NCBI GenBank assembly: GCA_945865175.1
Contig: CAMBDA010000001.1
Span: forward strand, 62,001-126,000
DNA length: 64,000 nucleotides
Source of the DNA: an uncultured Prevotellaceae bacterium
Lineage (GTDB): Bacteria; Bacteroidota; Bacteroidia; Bacteroidales; Bacteroidaceae
Direction: 5' to 3'
Shown here: piece by piece, positions 9,402-19,023 of the stretch
How positions within the stretch are numbered: the first letter of the stretch is position 1
Layout: every line of letters begins with the position of its first letter
The notes under the pieces: generated by a model
The model's database searches: none
Told to the model about the DNA's origin: nothing
What the model saw: the letters and a program-made list of their open reading frames with translations, nothing else
Translations under genes and position numbers: made by a program

Positions 9402-10193
9402 TCACAGGGTATATTGATGGATGTGCTGGCTGAGCAAGTTGTAAATCTGCTTCAGGTCTTCATCCTCCAGCAGGTCGAGATGGCGCTGCATCACCGTCTG
9501 GTCATAACGGACGGCAGGACCCGTCTGGGCCTCACGGGGCGTGAGCGCATGCACCTTGCGGGCCGTTTCGTCGATGAGCGGAAGCATCACCTCGAAAGGT
9601 ATGCCCTTGCGGGCTAGCACGCGGGCACACACATCATACATGTGATTGGAAAAATTGCAGGCAAACACAGCGGCCAGATGCAGGTAGCGCCTGCTGGCGC
9701 TGTCCATTTCGTACACGCCACACCCCATGCTTTCGGCCAATGTCCTGAGCACAGCGGCATCGGTAGGAGACTCGATGAACACAGGCAGGCCTGCAAACGG
9801 CACTTCACGCTGTTTGCTGAAGGTCTGCATGGGATAAAACACGCCTCTGCGCAGCATGGGCAGCACGTCCAGGGGCATACTGCCTGCCGTGTGTACGAAC
9901 AAGGCACCGGCACCCACATTGGAACGTCCGGGAGCGACCCGGCGAAGCAGGCTGGCATAGAGGCCATGTGCCACCTCTTCCAGCACCTGGTCGCGCACGC
10001 TCAGGATGTAGAGCGGGGCCTCCGGAGTGACATCCTCCAGACGGCATACAGGCTCGCAGCCCAACTGAGCGGCCAAGGCGGCTGCACACTCTTCGGTACG
10101 GCTGAAGACCTGCACCACCCGATGGCCACACTGCTGAAGGGCCACACACAGCCTGGTGGCCAGATTGCCAGCCCCGATGCAGACTATTTCCAT
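9402..10193 (-). CDS. Rossmann-like / DUF2520 oxidoreductase-family protein
   Basis: A 263-residue protein with an N-terminal NAD(P)-binding Rossmann motif ([12 protein letters not shown], residues 4-15) and a C-terminal helical domain of the DUF2520 type ([19 protein letters not shown]). The architecture resembles ketopantoate or pyrroline-5-carboxylate reductases, but no reaction has been assigned to the family. The ATG at 10193 places the Gly motif at the N-terminus and overlaps the nitroreductase end by 10 nt. An in-frame ATG at 10211 is possible but less likely. Confidence 0.82.
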   Translation of the reverse strand: MEIVCIGAGNLATRLCVALQQCGHRVVQVFSRTEECAAALAAQLGCEPVCRLEDVTPEAPLYILSVRDQVLEEVAHGLYASLLRRVAPGRSNVGAGALFVHTAGSMPLDVLPMLRRGVFYPMQTFSKQREVPFAGLPVFIESPTDAAVLRTLAESMGCGVYEMDSASRRYLHLAAVFACNFSNHMYDVCARVLARKGIPFEVMLPLIDETARKVHALTPREAQTGPAVRYDQTVMQRHLDLLEDEDLKQIYNLLSQHIHQYTL

Positions 10194-10708
10194 TCCGTCA
10201 CCTTGTCCCATAAGAGGCGGTCCTCGTTGAAGGGCTTGCGTTCCATGCCCTTCTGCCCCAAGGCCACAATACTAAGCACACGCAGGTGGGCGGGGAGCTG
10301 CAGGATATCGCGCACCACATCCTCGGCAGGCGTACCGTCAGCCCTCTGGCGGTCGCGCACCTGAATCCAGCAGCTGCCTATGCCCAGGTCCTCTGCCTGG
10401 AGCAGCATCATGGTGGAGGCTACGGAAGCGTCCTCAATCCACACATCACTCACCGAAGGGTCGGCCAGCACCACCACGGCACAGGGCGCAGCAGCCAGGA
10501 ATTCGGAACCCATCTGTTTGCAGCGCGAGAGGCGCTGCAGGGTGTCGCTGTCCTTCACCACCACAAACTGCCAGCAATGGGAACCCTTGCTGCTGGGAGC
10601 CATCAGGGCCGCACGCAGGATGGTGCGGAGCTCGTCCTCCTTCAAGGGGACGGGCAAAAACTTACGCATCGAACGGCGTATTTTTATCAATTCGCTGAAT
10701 TTTTCCAT
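10184..10708 (-). CDS. Nitroreductase-family FMN oxidoreductase
   Basis: A 174-residue NADH/FMN nitroreductase-like protein. RRSMRKFLPVPL near the N-terminus and LMAPSSKGSHCWQFVVV form the FMN-binding pocket; LGIGSCWIQ is the second FMN/dimer segment. The compact size matches the short nitroreductase group of anaerobes. Substrate is unknown. The start MEKFSELIKIRR was preferred to an upstream in-frame ATG because a -7 box lies 34 nt before it. It heads the operon. Confidence 0.87.
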   Translation of the reverse strand: MEKFSELIKIRRSMRKFLPVPLKEDELRTILRAALMAPSSKGSHCWQFVVVKDSDTLQRLSRCKQMGSEFLAAAPCAVVVLADPSVSDVWIEDASVASTMMLLQAEDLGIGSCWIQVRDRQRADGTPAEDVVRDILQLPAHLRVLSIVALGQKGMERKPFNEDRLLWDKVTEWK

Positions 10709-10742
10709 ATATTTGTTGTATATTTGCGGGCAATAATTGATG

Positions 10743-10750
10743 CAAAGGTA
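10743..10750 (-). promoter_or_regulatory. -7 box for nitroreductase operon
   Basis: Minus-strand TACCTTTG, matching TAnnTTTG, 34 nt upstream of the ATG at 10708. Confidence 0.55.
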
Positions 10751-10808
10751 AGAAAAAGTTGCCAAGCAATATACAATTCGGCCGCTTTTTTTCGTTTATT
10801 TATATAAG

Positions 10809-13202
10809 ATGAGAGCATATTATATATTAATAATGGTATACATGAGCCTGGTTGGCACCACGCTGTGGGCACAGGACGCACCCGACACGCTGGGCGTGGA
10901 ACTCCACGGCCGTGTGACCGACGATGAGCAAGAGCCCGTCGCGCTGTGCCTCGTGCGCATAGAAGGGCAGGCAGCCTCCACGCTGGCCGGCACAGACGGC
11001 AAGTACAGCATACGGTTCCACACGGCCGACAGCGTGGTCGTGGTGTACAGCATGATGGGCTTCGAAACCCGCCGGCGTGTGCTCAAGAAGCCCAGGGGCC
11101 GGCTCACCCTCCACATCGTGATGCGGCCCAAGGACAGCGAGCTCAGCGAAGTGAATGTGGTGGACACCCGCAGACAGATGAGTTCCACTCAGGAGCTCAA
11201 CACCAAGGACCTCAAGCGCATGCCCTCCACTACAGGCAATGCCGTGGAGGAACTGGTGGCCACACAGGCCGGCGTGAGCACCCACAACGAGCTCAGCAGC
11301 CAGTATAACGTGCGCGGAGGTTCGTTTGACGAGAACTGTGTCTACATCAACGGCATCGAGGTGTACCGTCCCCTGCTCATCAGCAGCGGCCAGCAGGAAG
11401 GGCTGTCGGTCATCAACAGCGACATGGTGGAGAAGGTCAACTTCTCGGCCGGCGGCTTTGATGCCAAGTATGGCGACAGGATGAGCAGCGTGCTCGACAT
11501 CACCTACAACCGCCCCACCAAGACGGAAGCCTCGCTGCAGGCCTCGCTGCTCGGGGCCAGCGCATACGTGGGACTGGGCAACCAGAAGGTGGCGCTGTCA
11601 CAGGGGCTGCGCTACAAGACCAACCAATACATGCTGGGAAGCCTGGACACAAAAGGCGAATACAGCCCGTCGTTTCTCGACTATCAGGCCTATCTGAGCT
11701 GGCAGCCCTCCGCGCGCTGGCAGGCAGATGTCATCGGCTATATCAGCCGCAACAAGTATGACTTCATCCCCAAGGAGCGGGAAACCAAATTCGGCACCCT
11801 GGAGGACGTGAAGAGTTTCACGGTCTATTTCGACGGCAAGGAGGCCGACCTCTTCGACACCTACTTCGGAGCCTTCACTCTGAGCAGGAAATGGGGCAGG
11901 CAGAGCACGCTCAGCCTGTCGGCCTCGGCCTTCACCACACGCGAATATGAGAACTACGACATCCAGGGCCAGTACTGGCTGGACGAGGCAGGAAGCGAGG
12001 AGCAGCTGGGCGTGGGCACCTACATGGAGCACGCACGCAACACGCTCAACAGCCACACACAGGCCATGAAACTGGCCTTCGACCACCAGAAAGGCAGCCA
12101 CCGTCTCCAGACGGGCCTGCTGTGGAAGCACAGCATGGTGAAGGAGCACAGCCGCGAGTGGGAATACCGCGACTCCAGCGGCTACAGCATGCCCCACGAC
12201 GGGCAGCTGCTTCAGGTCATCTACAACCTGAAGAGCAGAGGCGAGGTGAACAGCCACCTCATGGAGTTCTATGCCGAAGACACCTGGCGCAAGGAAAGCA
12301 AGGCAGGCATACTGAGCCTCAACTACGGCGCACGCCTCAGCTATTGGGGATGGAACAGCGAGTGGCTCTTCAGCCCCAGAGTGAGCATGGGCTTCGTGCC
12401 CTCGGGCAACGACAGATTCACGTTCAGGCTGGCCACCGGCATGTATTACCAGCGTCCGTTCTACAAGGAACTGCGCGACACCGTCACCACCAACGGGGCC
12501 ACCACCGTATTGCTGAACAAGCACATCAAGTCGCAACGCTCCTTCCAGGTGCTGGGAGCCGTAGCGTACAAGTTCATGCTGGCAGGCCGCCCGTTCAAGC
12601 TCACTACCGAAGCCTATTACAAGGCCCAGTCGCGGCTCAACCCCTACAACGTGGACAACGTGAAGATTGTGTACTATGGCAACAACTGCGCATCGGGCTA
12701 TGTGGTGGGCGCCGACGTGAAGCTGTACGGCGAATTTGTGCCTGGGACCGACTCCTGGATCAGTTTCGGGGTGATGAAGGCGCAGATGAGCCTGAACGGG
12801 AAAAGCATCCCCCAGCCCACCGACCAGCGGTACAACATCAACTTCTTCTTCAGCGACTATTTCCCCGGCACCACTCGATGGAAGATGAACCTGAAAGCCT
12901 CCTTTGCCGACGGGCTCCCCTTTGGCCCGCCCCACACCGGTCTGGAGCGCAACGTGTTCAGGGCACCGGCCTACCGGCGTGTGGACCTGGGCATGAGCTA
13001 CCGTCTGCTGTCCGAGGAGGACACGGCCCGAAGGCGCAAGGTGGTGCGCAACATCTGGCTGGGGCTGGACTGCTTCAACATCTTCGGTCTGAACAACGTG
13101 AGCAGCTATTATTGGGTGACAAACATCAGCAATCAGCAATATGCAGTACCCAACTATCTGACAGGGCGCATGCTGAATGGCAGAATCCTGATAGATTTCT
13201 AG
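10809..13202 (+). CDS. TonB-dependent receptor with carboxypeptidase-like N-terminal domain
   Basis: A 797-residue outer-membrane receptor. The signal peptide covers about 1-22. A CarboxypepD_reg-like domain covers about 30-112 (VELHGRVTDDEQEPVALCLVRI, MGFETRRRVL). The plug covers about 120-240 (YNVRGGSFDENCVYINGIEVYRP), and a 22-strand-type barrel ends in a terminal Phe. It is not a classic SusC: it is shorter and has no SusD partner nearby. The ligand is unknown and it stands alone on the plus strand. I see no TAnnTTTG promoter just upstream; the 100-nt divergent gap carries the nitroreductase promoter. Confidence 0.9.
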   Translation: MRAYYILIMVYMSLVGTTLWAQDAPDTLGVELHGRVTDDEQEPVALCLVRIEGQAASTLAGTDGKYSIRFHTADSVVVVYSMMGFETRRRVLKKPRGRLTLHIVMRPKDSELSEVNVVDTRRQMSSTQELNTKDLKRMPSTTGNAVEELVATQAGVSTHNELSSQYNVRGGSFDENCVYINGIEVYRPLLISSGQQEGLSVINSDMVEKVNFSAGGFDAKYGDRMSSVLDITYNRPTKTEASLQASLLGASAYVGLGNQKVALSQGLRYKTNQYMLGSLDTKGEYSPSFLDYQAYLSWQPSARWQADVIGYISRNKYDFIPKERETKFGTLEDVKSFTVYFDGKEADLFDTYFGAFTLSRKWGRQSTLSLSASAFTTREYENYDIQGQYWLDEAGSEEQLGVGTYMEHARNTLNSHTQAMKLAFDHQKGSHRLQTGLLWKHSMVKEHSREWEYRDSSGYSMPHDGQLLQVIYNLKSRGEVNSHLMEFYAEDTWRKESKAGILSLNYGARLSYWGWNSEWLFSPRVSMGFVPSGNDRFTFRLATGMYYQRPFYKELRDTVTTNGATTVLLNKHIKSQRSFQVLGAVAYKFMLAGRPFKLTTEAYYKAQSRLNPYNVDNVKIVYYGNNCASGYVVGADVKLYGEFVPGTDSWISFGVMKAQMSLNGKSIPQPTDQRYNINFFFSDYFPGTTRWKMNLKASFADGLPFGPPHTGLERNVFRAPAYRRVDLGMSYRLLSEEDTARRRKVVRNIWLGLDCFNIFGLNNVSSYYWVTNISNQQYAVPNYLTGRMLNGRILIDF

Positions 13203-13210
13203 CAGATTTC

Positions 13211-13241
13211 TTTGCCAGTTCGACGAAAAAGCATAACTTTG
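13211..13241 (+). promoter_or_regulatory. Consensus promoter for methylmalonyl-CoA epimerase
   Basis: TTTG at 13211-13214, 19 nt, then TAACTTTG at 13234-13241. This is a full Bacteroidota -33/-7 match with the correct spacing, 45 nt upstream of the ATG. Confidence 0.8.
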
Positions 13242-13286
13242 TGCACAATTAGACAACAAACCAACACATAACAAACAACAACTAGT

Positions 13287-13691
13287 ATGAAGATTTCACG
13301 CATTGAACATCTTGGTATTGCCGTGCAGAGCATCGAGGCAGTACGTCCTTATTTCAAGGATGTCCTGGGTCTGGACATCTACAAGGAAGAAGTGGTAGAA
13401 GACCAGAAAGTGAAGACCGCCTTCATGAAGGTGGGTGAGGTGAAGCTGGAACTGCTGGAGCCCACATGTCCCGAGAGCACCGTACAGAAGTTCCTGGACA
13501 ACGGCGGCCGTGGCATCCACCACATCGCCTTCAAGGTGGAGGATGGTGTAGCCGACGCGCTGGCCTTCTGCGACGCACAGGGTCTCCGCCTCATCGACAA
13601 GGCTCCCCGCAAGGGTGCCGACGGCCTGCAGATTGCATTCCTGCACCCGAAGAGCACCTGCGGCATCCTCACAGAGCTCTGCGAAGAATAA
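13287..13691 (+). CDS. mce: Methylmalonyl-CoA epimerase
   Basis: A 134-residue vicinal-oxygen-chelate protein interconverting (R)- and (S)-methylmalonyl-CoA in the succinate/propionate pathway. Likely metal ligands are His8 (IEHLGIAV), the His pair at 78-79 (GIHHIAFKV) and Glu130 (ILTELCEE). Length and motifs match bacterial epimerases throughout. It is monocistronic: a consensus promoter lies 45 nt upstream and a long terminator hairpin 31 nt downstream. Methylmalonyl-CoA mutase and decarboxylase genes are not in the window. Confidence 0.95.
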   Translation: MKISRIEHLGIAVQSIEAVRPYFKDVLGLDIYKEEVVEDQKVKTAFMKVGEVKLELLEPTCPESTVQKFLDNGGRGIHHIAFKVEDGVADALAFCDAQGLRLIDKAPRKGADGLQIAFLHPKSTCGILTELCEE

Positions 13692-13722
13692 TCCGCAGTC
13701 CCCTCCCCTGACAAACCGTTCC

Positions 13723-13790
13723 GGGTGTTCCATAAACCGGGCCGTGGCTGCTCAGCAGCCGGATGTGCCGGTTTATAGAACACCCTTTTT
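13723..13790 (+). terminator. Rho-independent terminator after mce
   Basis: An 18-bp stem (13723-13740 with 13768-13785, one mismatch) is followed by a T-run at 13786-13790. The large loop contains its own perfect 5-bp hairpin (13746-13760), giving a branched structure. Confidence 0.85.
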
Positions 13791-13811
13791 AATTCCACTT
13801 TAATCCCATCA

Positions 13812-15941
13812 ATGAAAATGAAAAACCACACATGGATGGCTGCACGCCGAATCTGCATCCTTTGCAGCCTTATGGCATCCCTCACGGCAGTTGCCGCCCA
13901 TACAGACACCGTATACGTTTCAGCCACAGGCAACCCGGCCCAAGCCGATGGCACACGAATGCATCCCCATGCCTCCCTCCAGGAAGCCATCAGCCGCCAT
14001 GCCACCACAGGGCCTGCCACAGACACCCTGTGCATACTGGTGGCTCCCGGCGACTATTACATGGACCGGCCCATCCTCATCGACCCCTCGGTAGCCCGTC
14101 CGTTGACCATCCGTGCACAAGACGCCAGAAAGCCACGCCTCATCGGCGGCCTGCGTGTGGACGGATGGACTCCCTGTGAGGAGGACGGGCTCTATCGTGC
14201 CTATGTGCCCGAGGTAAAACACTATGGCATGCGTTTCGAACAGTTCTATGTGAACGGGAAGCGCGCCATTCCCGCACGCACGCCCAACGACAAATGGCTT
14301 TTTGTAAAATCTACACGCGAGACACCCTTTGCCAAAGGGACACGCAAACCCGCATACGCGGTACAGCAAATCAACTTTGACGAGGCCGACTGGCGCACGC
14401 TGCTGGGTGTGTCCCCCGACTGGCTCGAGGGCATGACCATCCGCTTCTACCACAAGTGGGACATCACCCGCAAGGTCCCTGCCCACATCGAGGCCGATTC
14501 GGCACGCGTATGGATCGAGGGAGAGGGCATGCAGCCCTGGAACGTCATCACCAAGGGGTCGCGCTATGTCCTCTACGGCTACCATGCTGCATTGGATGCA
14601 CCGGGCGAATGGTGGCTCGACAAGAAGGAAGGCTACCTCTACTACAGGCCCCGCACGGGCGAACAGATGAACGAAGCGGAATGTGTCATTCCGGCACTCC
14701 ACCAATGGCTGGTGGTCAAGGGCAGCCCGGAACGTCCTGTGCGCCACCTGCGCCTGGAAGGACTGTCGTTCTGCTACGCGTCCTATCTTCTGCCCGATGG
14801 TGGCGAAGAACCCATGCAGGCGGCAGCCTTCACCGAAGCGGCCGTGCAGATGGACTATGCAGAAGACTGCATCCTGCACGACTGCGAACTGCTCCACACG
14901 GGCTCCTACGCCATATGGCTGCGCCAGGGATGCCACCGCAACCACATCACCCATTGCTACATGGCCGACCTGGGTTCAGGAGGCATCAAGGTGGGCGAGC
15001 CCTGGTGGCGTGCCTCGGAGCGGAAAGTGACCTCGGGCACAGTCATAGACAACAACATCATCACAGACACCGGCCACGAACTGCCCTGCGGTGTAGGCGT
15101 GGCCCTGTTCCACACATCACACAACCAAGTGACCCACAACGAAATCTCACACCTGCTCTATTCGGCAGTCTCTGTGGGATGGTACTGGGGCTACAACAAT
15201 CCCAACCCACAGCCCGTGGCTGCGCTCACCGATGACAACCGGCCCGTCACCGTGAAGCGTCCGCTAGTGAGCCCCGCCACCCACAACCTGATTCTCTACA
15301 ACCATCTCCACCACATCGGAGCAGGCGAGCTGTCCGACATGGGAGCCGTATACACGCTGGGCGAATCCGAAGACACACGTGTATCCTACAACGTGATACA
15401 CGACGTGTGGTCCTACGACTACGGAGGATGGGGGCTCTATACCGATGAGGGGTCCACAGGGATAGAGATGTCGCACAACCTAGTCTACCGCTGCAAGAGC
15501 GGTGCCTTCCACCAGCACTATGGAAAGGAGAACCGCATCGAGCACAACATTCTGGCCTTCTCGCATGTCCATCAGGTGCAACTCACGCGCAGCGAGCCTC
15601 ATCTGTCGTTCCACTTCAGGCACAACATCATCCTCTTCGACCGCGGTGAAGTGCTGGCCGGTGCATGGGACAAGGCGAAAACGGACATGGACTACAACCT
15701 GTACTGGAACACGGCCGGGGACATGCCCCAGGTAATGGGCAAGCCTTTTGCCGAATGGAAAAAACTGCATGAGCCCCACTCTGTATGTGCCGACCCGATG
15801 TTTGTCGATGCCAAGGCCGACAACTACACCTTCGCCTCGAAGCGTGCTGCCAAACGCATCCGATTTGAAGCCACCGACTTTTCCCAGGCCGGCGTATACG
15901 GCAGCGACGAATGGCGCAGGAAAGCGGCACAGGAGCCCTGA
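13812..15941 (+). CDS. Secreted right-handed parallel beta-helix protein, probable glycoside hydrolase or lyase
   Basis: A 709-residue protein with a signal peptide (about 1-29, cleavage near AVAAH). Residues 32-110 start with VYVSATGN and ASLQEAI, a common opening of secreted beta-helix enzymes. Residues 125-160 contain FEQFYVNGKRAIPARTPN. From about 310 to 640 there are repeated N-x-I/H-N beta-helix turns (NHITHCYM, NNIITDTGHE, HNEISHL, YNHLHHIG, YNVIHDV, HNLVYR, HNILAF). The pattern resembles GH141/GH120-type CAZymes of Bacteroidales. The exact family cannot be settled here. The start is only 22 nt after a terminator T-run, with no clear promoter. It ends 19 nt from a convergent gene. Confidence 0.82.
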   Translation: MKMKNHTWMAARRICILCSLMASLTAVAAHTDTVYVSATGNPAQADGTRMHPHASLQEAISRHATTGPATDTLCILVAPGDYYMDRPILIDPSVARPLTIRAQDARKPRLIGGLRVDGWTPCEEDGLYRAYVPEVKHYGMRFEQFYVNGKRAIPARTPNDKWLFVKSTRETPFAKGTRKPAYAVQQINFDEADWRTLLGVSPDWLEGMTIRFYHKWDITRKVPAHIEADSARVWIEGEGMQPWNVITKGSRYVLYGYHAALDAPGEWWLDKKEGYLYYRPRTGEQMNEAECVIPALHQWLVVKGSPERPVRHLRLEGLSFCYASYLLPDGGEEPMQAAAFTEAAVQMDYAEDCILHDCELLHTGSYAIWLRQGCHRNHITHCYMADLGSGGIKVGEPWWRASERKVTSGTVIDNNIITDTGHELPCGVGVALFHTSHNQVTHNEISHLLYSAVSVGWYWGYNNPNPQPVAALTDDNRPVTVKRPLVSPATHNLILYNHLHHIGAGELSDMGAVYTLGESEDTRVSYNVIHDVWSYDYGGWGLYTDEGSTGIEMSHNLVYRCKSGAFHQHYGKENRIEHNILAFSHVHQVQLTRSEPHLSFHFRHNIILFDRGEVLAGAWDKAKTDMDYNLYWNTAGDMPQVMGKPFAEWKKLHEPHSVCADPMFVDAKADNYTFASKRAAKRIRFEATDFSQAGVYGSDEWRRKAAQEP

Positions 15942-15960
15942 GTAAAGCCGCTATCGGCAG

Positions 15961-16386
15961 CTAGAGCGAAAGTCTGTATACATTGGTTTCCTTACGCTGG
16001 AAACCCATCGACTGGTAAAGCCTGTTGGCTGCCACCCGCGCGGGCTTGCTGGTAAGCTGCACCTCGATGGGGGAAAGGGCACGTGCTTCGTACAGCAGCC
16101 TGTCCAGGAGCATACGCCCCAATCCCTGCCCCCTGTAGTCGGCGTGCACCACCACATCCTCTATCGATGCCTTCACTGAAGAAGGGGCACGAAACACACA
16201 CAGGGTGGCACAGGCCACGATATGTCCCTCCCGACGCACCACATACAGGTGGGAGTCGGGAGCGGACACCACCTGCTCCAGCAGGGCAGCGGCAAGCTGC
16301 AAACGGGGAGAAAGCTGGCACATCAGCAGCCGCATATCCTCCACATCACCAGGCAACAAAGCCTTCAGTTCTTCTATCTCTGACAT
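15961..16386 (-). CDS. GNAT-family N-acetyltransferase
   Basis: A 141-residue GNAT acetyltransferase. The acetyl-CoA-binding motif A is DYRGQGLGRMLL, preceded by IEDVVV; the C-terminus ANRLYQSMGFQRKETNVYRL is typical of GNAT motif B. The acceptor is unknown. Four ATG codons occur in tandem, and the last, beginning MSEIEEL, gives the most compact protein. It follows the asparaginase gene closely and is the end of the long minus-strand run. Confidence 0.87.
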   Translation of the reverse strand: MSEIEELKALLPGDVEDMRLLMCQLSPRLQLAAALLEQVVSAPDSHLYVVRREGHIVACATLCVFRAPSSVKASIEDVVVHADYRGQGLGRMLLDRLLYEARALSPIEVQLTSKPARVAANRLYQSMGFQRKETNVYRLSL

Positions 16387-16396
16387 CATCATCATC

Positions 16397-17434
16397 TTAT
16401 TTTGTAATCTCGCCCGCCAGGTCGGTGTTCATCAGGCGGCACACTTCCTCGTAGGGCAACTGGTGCCCGAGCAGGAACATCAGTTTGGTGAGGGCACATT
16501 CGGGCGTACTGTCATAGCCTCCCACCACACCGGCCTCCAGCAACTGGCGTCCCGTCTCATAGCGGTCCATCTCCACGCTCCCCGACTGGCATTGCGTGAT
16601 GTTCACCACCACCACTCCTGCCTCCACAGCCTCGCGTATGAGGTCGATGAGCCACTGCTTCTGCGGAGCATTGCCCGACCCGAAGGTTTTCATCACGATG
16701 GCCTTGAGTCCCGGTGTGTGGAATACGGATGCTATCAGCCGCTGCTGTATGCCCGGAAAGAGCGTGAGCACCACCACATTGGTATCAAACAGGTAGTGTG
16801 GTTTCAGCGGCATCCCATTGCTGCGACGGATGCGGTCGGGAACAAACTTGATGTCGATTCCGCTATGGGCCAGGCTGGGATAATTGTAGCTCTTGAAGGC
16901 GTTGAACTTTTCGGAACTGATTTTGGTGGTGCGGTTGCCGCGCATCAGGGCGCGCTCAAAATAGATACACACCTCCGGCACCATGGGATAACCTTCTGCA
17001 TTGCGCGAGGCCGCTATCTCAATGGCCGTGATGAGGTTCTCCTTCCCATCCGTACGCAGCATGCCGATGGGCACCTGCGAGCCTGTCAGGATGACAGGTT
17101 TCGACAAGTTCTCCAGCATGAAGCTCAGCGCCGAGGCGGTATAGGCCATGGTATCGGTACCATGTAGGATGACAAAGCCGTCATACCGGTCGTAGCTCTC
17201 CTGGATAATGTGTACCAGACGTGCCCAATGGGAGGGTTCCATGTCGGACGAGTCGATGGGCGGGTCGAACGAATAGGTATCGATACGGTAGTTGAACCTT
17301 CGCAGCTCGGGCACCAGACTGAGCAGGTGGTGGAAATTGAAACTCTCCAGTGCTCCCGTCACAGGATTCTCTATCATGCCAATGGTACCTCCCGTATAGA
17401 TGAGGAGGATGGCAGGCGGTGTATGGGTGTTCAT
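16397..17434 (-). CDS. ansA: Type I L-asparaginase
   Basis: A 345-residue cytoplasmic asparaginase hydrolysing asparagine to aspartate and ammonia. The first catalytic motif IYTGGTIGM carries the nucleophile Thr14 (Thr17 nearby). The second motif ILHGTDTMAYTASAL carries Thr93-Asp94. Lys in TDGKENL and the C-terminal GGYDSTPECALTKL complete the fold. No signal peptide supports the type I assignment. The start overlaps the preceding GNAT gene by 4 nt (ATGA). Confidence 0.94.
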   Translation of the reverse strand: MNTHTPPAILLIYTGGTIGMIENPVTGALESFNFHHLLSLVPELRRFNYRIDTYSFDPPIDSSDMEPSHWARLVHIIQESYDRYDGFVILHGTDTMAYTASALSFMLENLSKPVILTGSQVPIGMLRTDGKENLITAIEIAASRNAEGYPMVPEVCIYFERALMRGNRTTKISSEKFNAFKSYNYPSLAHSGIDIKFVPDRIRRSNGMPLKPHYLFDTNVVVLTLFPGIQQRLIASVFHTPGLKAIVMKTFGSGNAPQKQWLIDLIREAVEAGVVVVNITQCQSGSVEMDRYETGRQLLEAGVVGGYDSTPECALTKLMFLLGHQLPYEEVCRLMNTDLAGEITK

Positions 17435-17961
17435 TTGGTTTCTTTATAGGATTGAAGAATGATGGCATCCACATAGTCCGCAGTGGCCGTGCGCAACCAG
17501 TCGGTCAGCCGGCCCGACGCACGGAAGCCGGCCTTCGTGAAGAGTCCGATGGCTGGCTGGTTGGTAGCCGCCACGATTGCATAGAGCTGATGGAGGTGCA
17601 GGTGGCAGGCTGCATAGCGGCACAGGAGTTGCAGGGCTTCCAGGCCATACCCCTGGCGTTGCCAGGGCGTACGGATGACAATCCCCACCTCGGCGCGTTC
17701 ATGGGCCACACTGTAGTCATACATGTCTACGAGGCCGATGGGCGTGCCATCGTGCAGGCAGGCCACCAAGGGCACACGGCCGTCGGCATAGGCGTCGCAC
17801 GATGCCTGCTCCAGAAACCGGCGCAGGGCATAGCGTGAGAATGGAGCCGTGGCCACACTCGTATGCCACAATGCGGTATCGTTCTCTATCTGGTAGTACA
17901 GTTCCAGGTCCTCAGGCTCCACCGCCCGCAGCACCAGCCGTTTGCTTCTGAAATAGTTCAT
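17431..17961 (-). CDS. GNAT-family acetyltransferase, RimJ-like
   Basis: A 176-residue GNAT protein beginning LRAVEPEDLELYYQIENDTALW, the usual opening of the RimJ/RimL/SpeG group. Motif A is RTPWQRQGYGLEALQLLC, and HLHQLYAIVAATNQPAIGLFTKAGF covers motif B. The substrate could be a protein N-terminus, a polyamine or an antibiotic and cannot be told. It overlaps both neighbours by 4 nt, so it is tightly coupled to the glycosyltransferase upstream and asparaginase downstream. Confidence 0.87.
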   Translation of the reverse strand: MNYFRSKRLVLRAVEPEDLELYYQIENDTALWHTSVATAPFSRYALRRFLEQASCDAYADGRVPLVACLHDGTPIGLVDMYDYSVAHERAEVGIVIRTPWQRQGYGLEALQLLCRYAACHLHLHQLYAIVAATNQPAIGLFTKAGFRASGRLTDWLRTATADYVDAIILQSYKETK

Positions 17962-19022
17962 GCGTCACCTCCTTCCATCGGCATCGCCCCGCCGGGACGG
18001 ATAATCATGCCCGTCTGCCTGGAATGCGTTTCAAGCAGGAAACGGCGGCCATGAGGCTGCATACTCAGGTCGTGCAGCATCTTGCTCACGGGCGTGGTGT
18101 CGAAGTCAAACACCAGATATCCCGGAGCCTTGTAGCGTGCCGGGCACCCTATCAGGGCGCGAAAACGCAGCACCACCCGCTGCACCATGTCGAGGAAGGC
18201 CCGTACATACACGGCCATACGGATGAAAGAGCCCAGCATCCGATGGCGTGGGCCATAATGCTTGTTGAAGAAAATGAGCATGGCCTTGTAGAACACGTTC
18301 ACATAGCGGAAACTGCTCTTCACCGTACTTTCTCCCTTGTAATGCAGGATGGTGCAGGGCAGGTAATAGTTTTCCCATCCTCCCTGCAGCAGACGGTAGC
18401 TGAGGTCTATGTCCTCGCCATACATGAAAAAGTCCTCGTCGAGCAGTCCTATCTGGTCGAGCGCCTTTCTCCTCACCATGTTGAAGGCACCGGAAATCAC
18501 CTCGATGGGATTGGCCTCGTCAGGATTGAGATAGCGCATGTAATAGCGGCCAAAAAGGCGGCTTTTGGGAAAAAGCGTCCCCAGCCCCGTCATCTTGCAG
18601 AAGCTCGTGAAGGGTGTGGGCAGTCCCCTGCGGCTCTCAGGGGCAAAGCTGCCATCCGAATTGAGCATGCGCACCCCCACGGCACCCACCGTGGGACGGG
18701 CATCCAGAAAATCCAGACAGCTGCGCAGGGTGTCCTCAGCCACCAGCGTGTCGGGATTGAGCAGCAGCACATACTGGCCCGTGCTCTCGCCTATCGCCTG
18801 GTTGTTGGCGCGCGAGAAGCCCACATTCTCCTTGTTGGCGATGAGCCGCACCTGCGGAAAGCGTTTCCGCAGATAGTCCACCGTGCCGTCGGTGCTGTCG
18901 TTGTCCACTACGAGTATCTCGCACGGAAAGTCGGCCGACGCACGCAGGACAGAACGCAGGCATTGTTCGAGAATGTACTTTACATTGTAGCTGACAATGA
19001 CCACACTTAGCTTCATGCCCAT
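17958..19022 (-). CDS. Family 2 glycosyltransferase
   Basis: A 354-residue GT2 enzyme with the nucleotide-binding start LSVVIVSYNVKYILEQCLRSVL, EILVVDNDSTDGTVDYL, NVGFSRANNQAI and the DxD-like LLNPDT. GEDIDLSYRLLQGG is the ED motif near the acceptor site. It resembles rhamnosyltransferases that build surface polysaccharide. A weakly hydrophobic segment near 265-285 may contact the membrane. It lies just downstream of a small membrane protein gene and of recR, an order also seen in other Bacteroidales. Confidence 0.9.
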   Translation of the reverse strand: MGMKLSVVIVSYNVKYILEQCLRSVLRASADFPCEILVVDNDSTDGTVDYLRKRFPQVRLIANKENVGFSRANNQAIGESTGQYVLLLNPDTLVAEDTLRSCLDFLDARPTVGAVGVRMLNSDGSFAPESRRGLPTPFTSFCKMTGLGTLFPKSRLFGRYYMRYLNPDEANPIEVISGAFNMVRRKALDQIGLLDEDFFMYGEDIDLSYRLLQGGWENYYLPCTILHYKGESTVKSSFRYVNVFYKAMLIFFNKHYGPRHRMLGSFIRMAVYVRAFLDMVQRVVLRFRALIGCPARYKAPGYLVFDFDTTPVSKMLHDLSMQPHGRRFLLETHSRQTGMIIRPGGAMPMEGGDA

Positions 19023-19023
19023 G

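Noticed and set aside
11598..13274. A 558-codon minus-strand frame opposite the TonB-dependent receptor
   Set aside because: It is an antisense shadow; Val/His/Ala-rich composition and no domain features.
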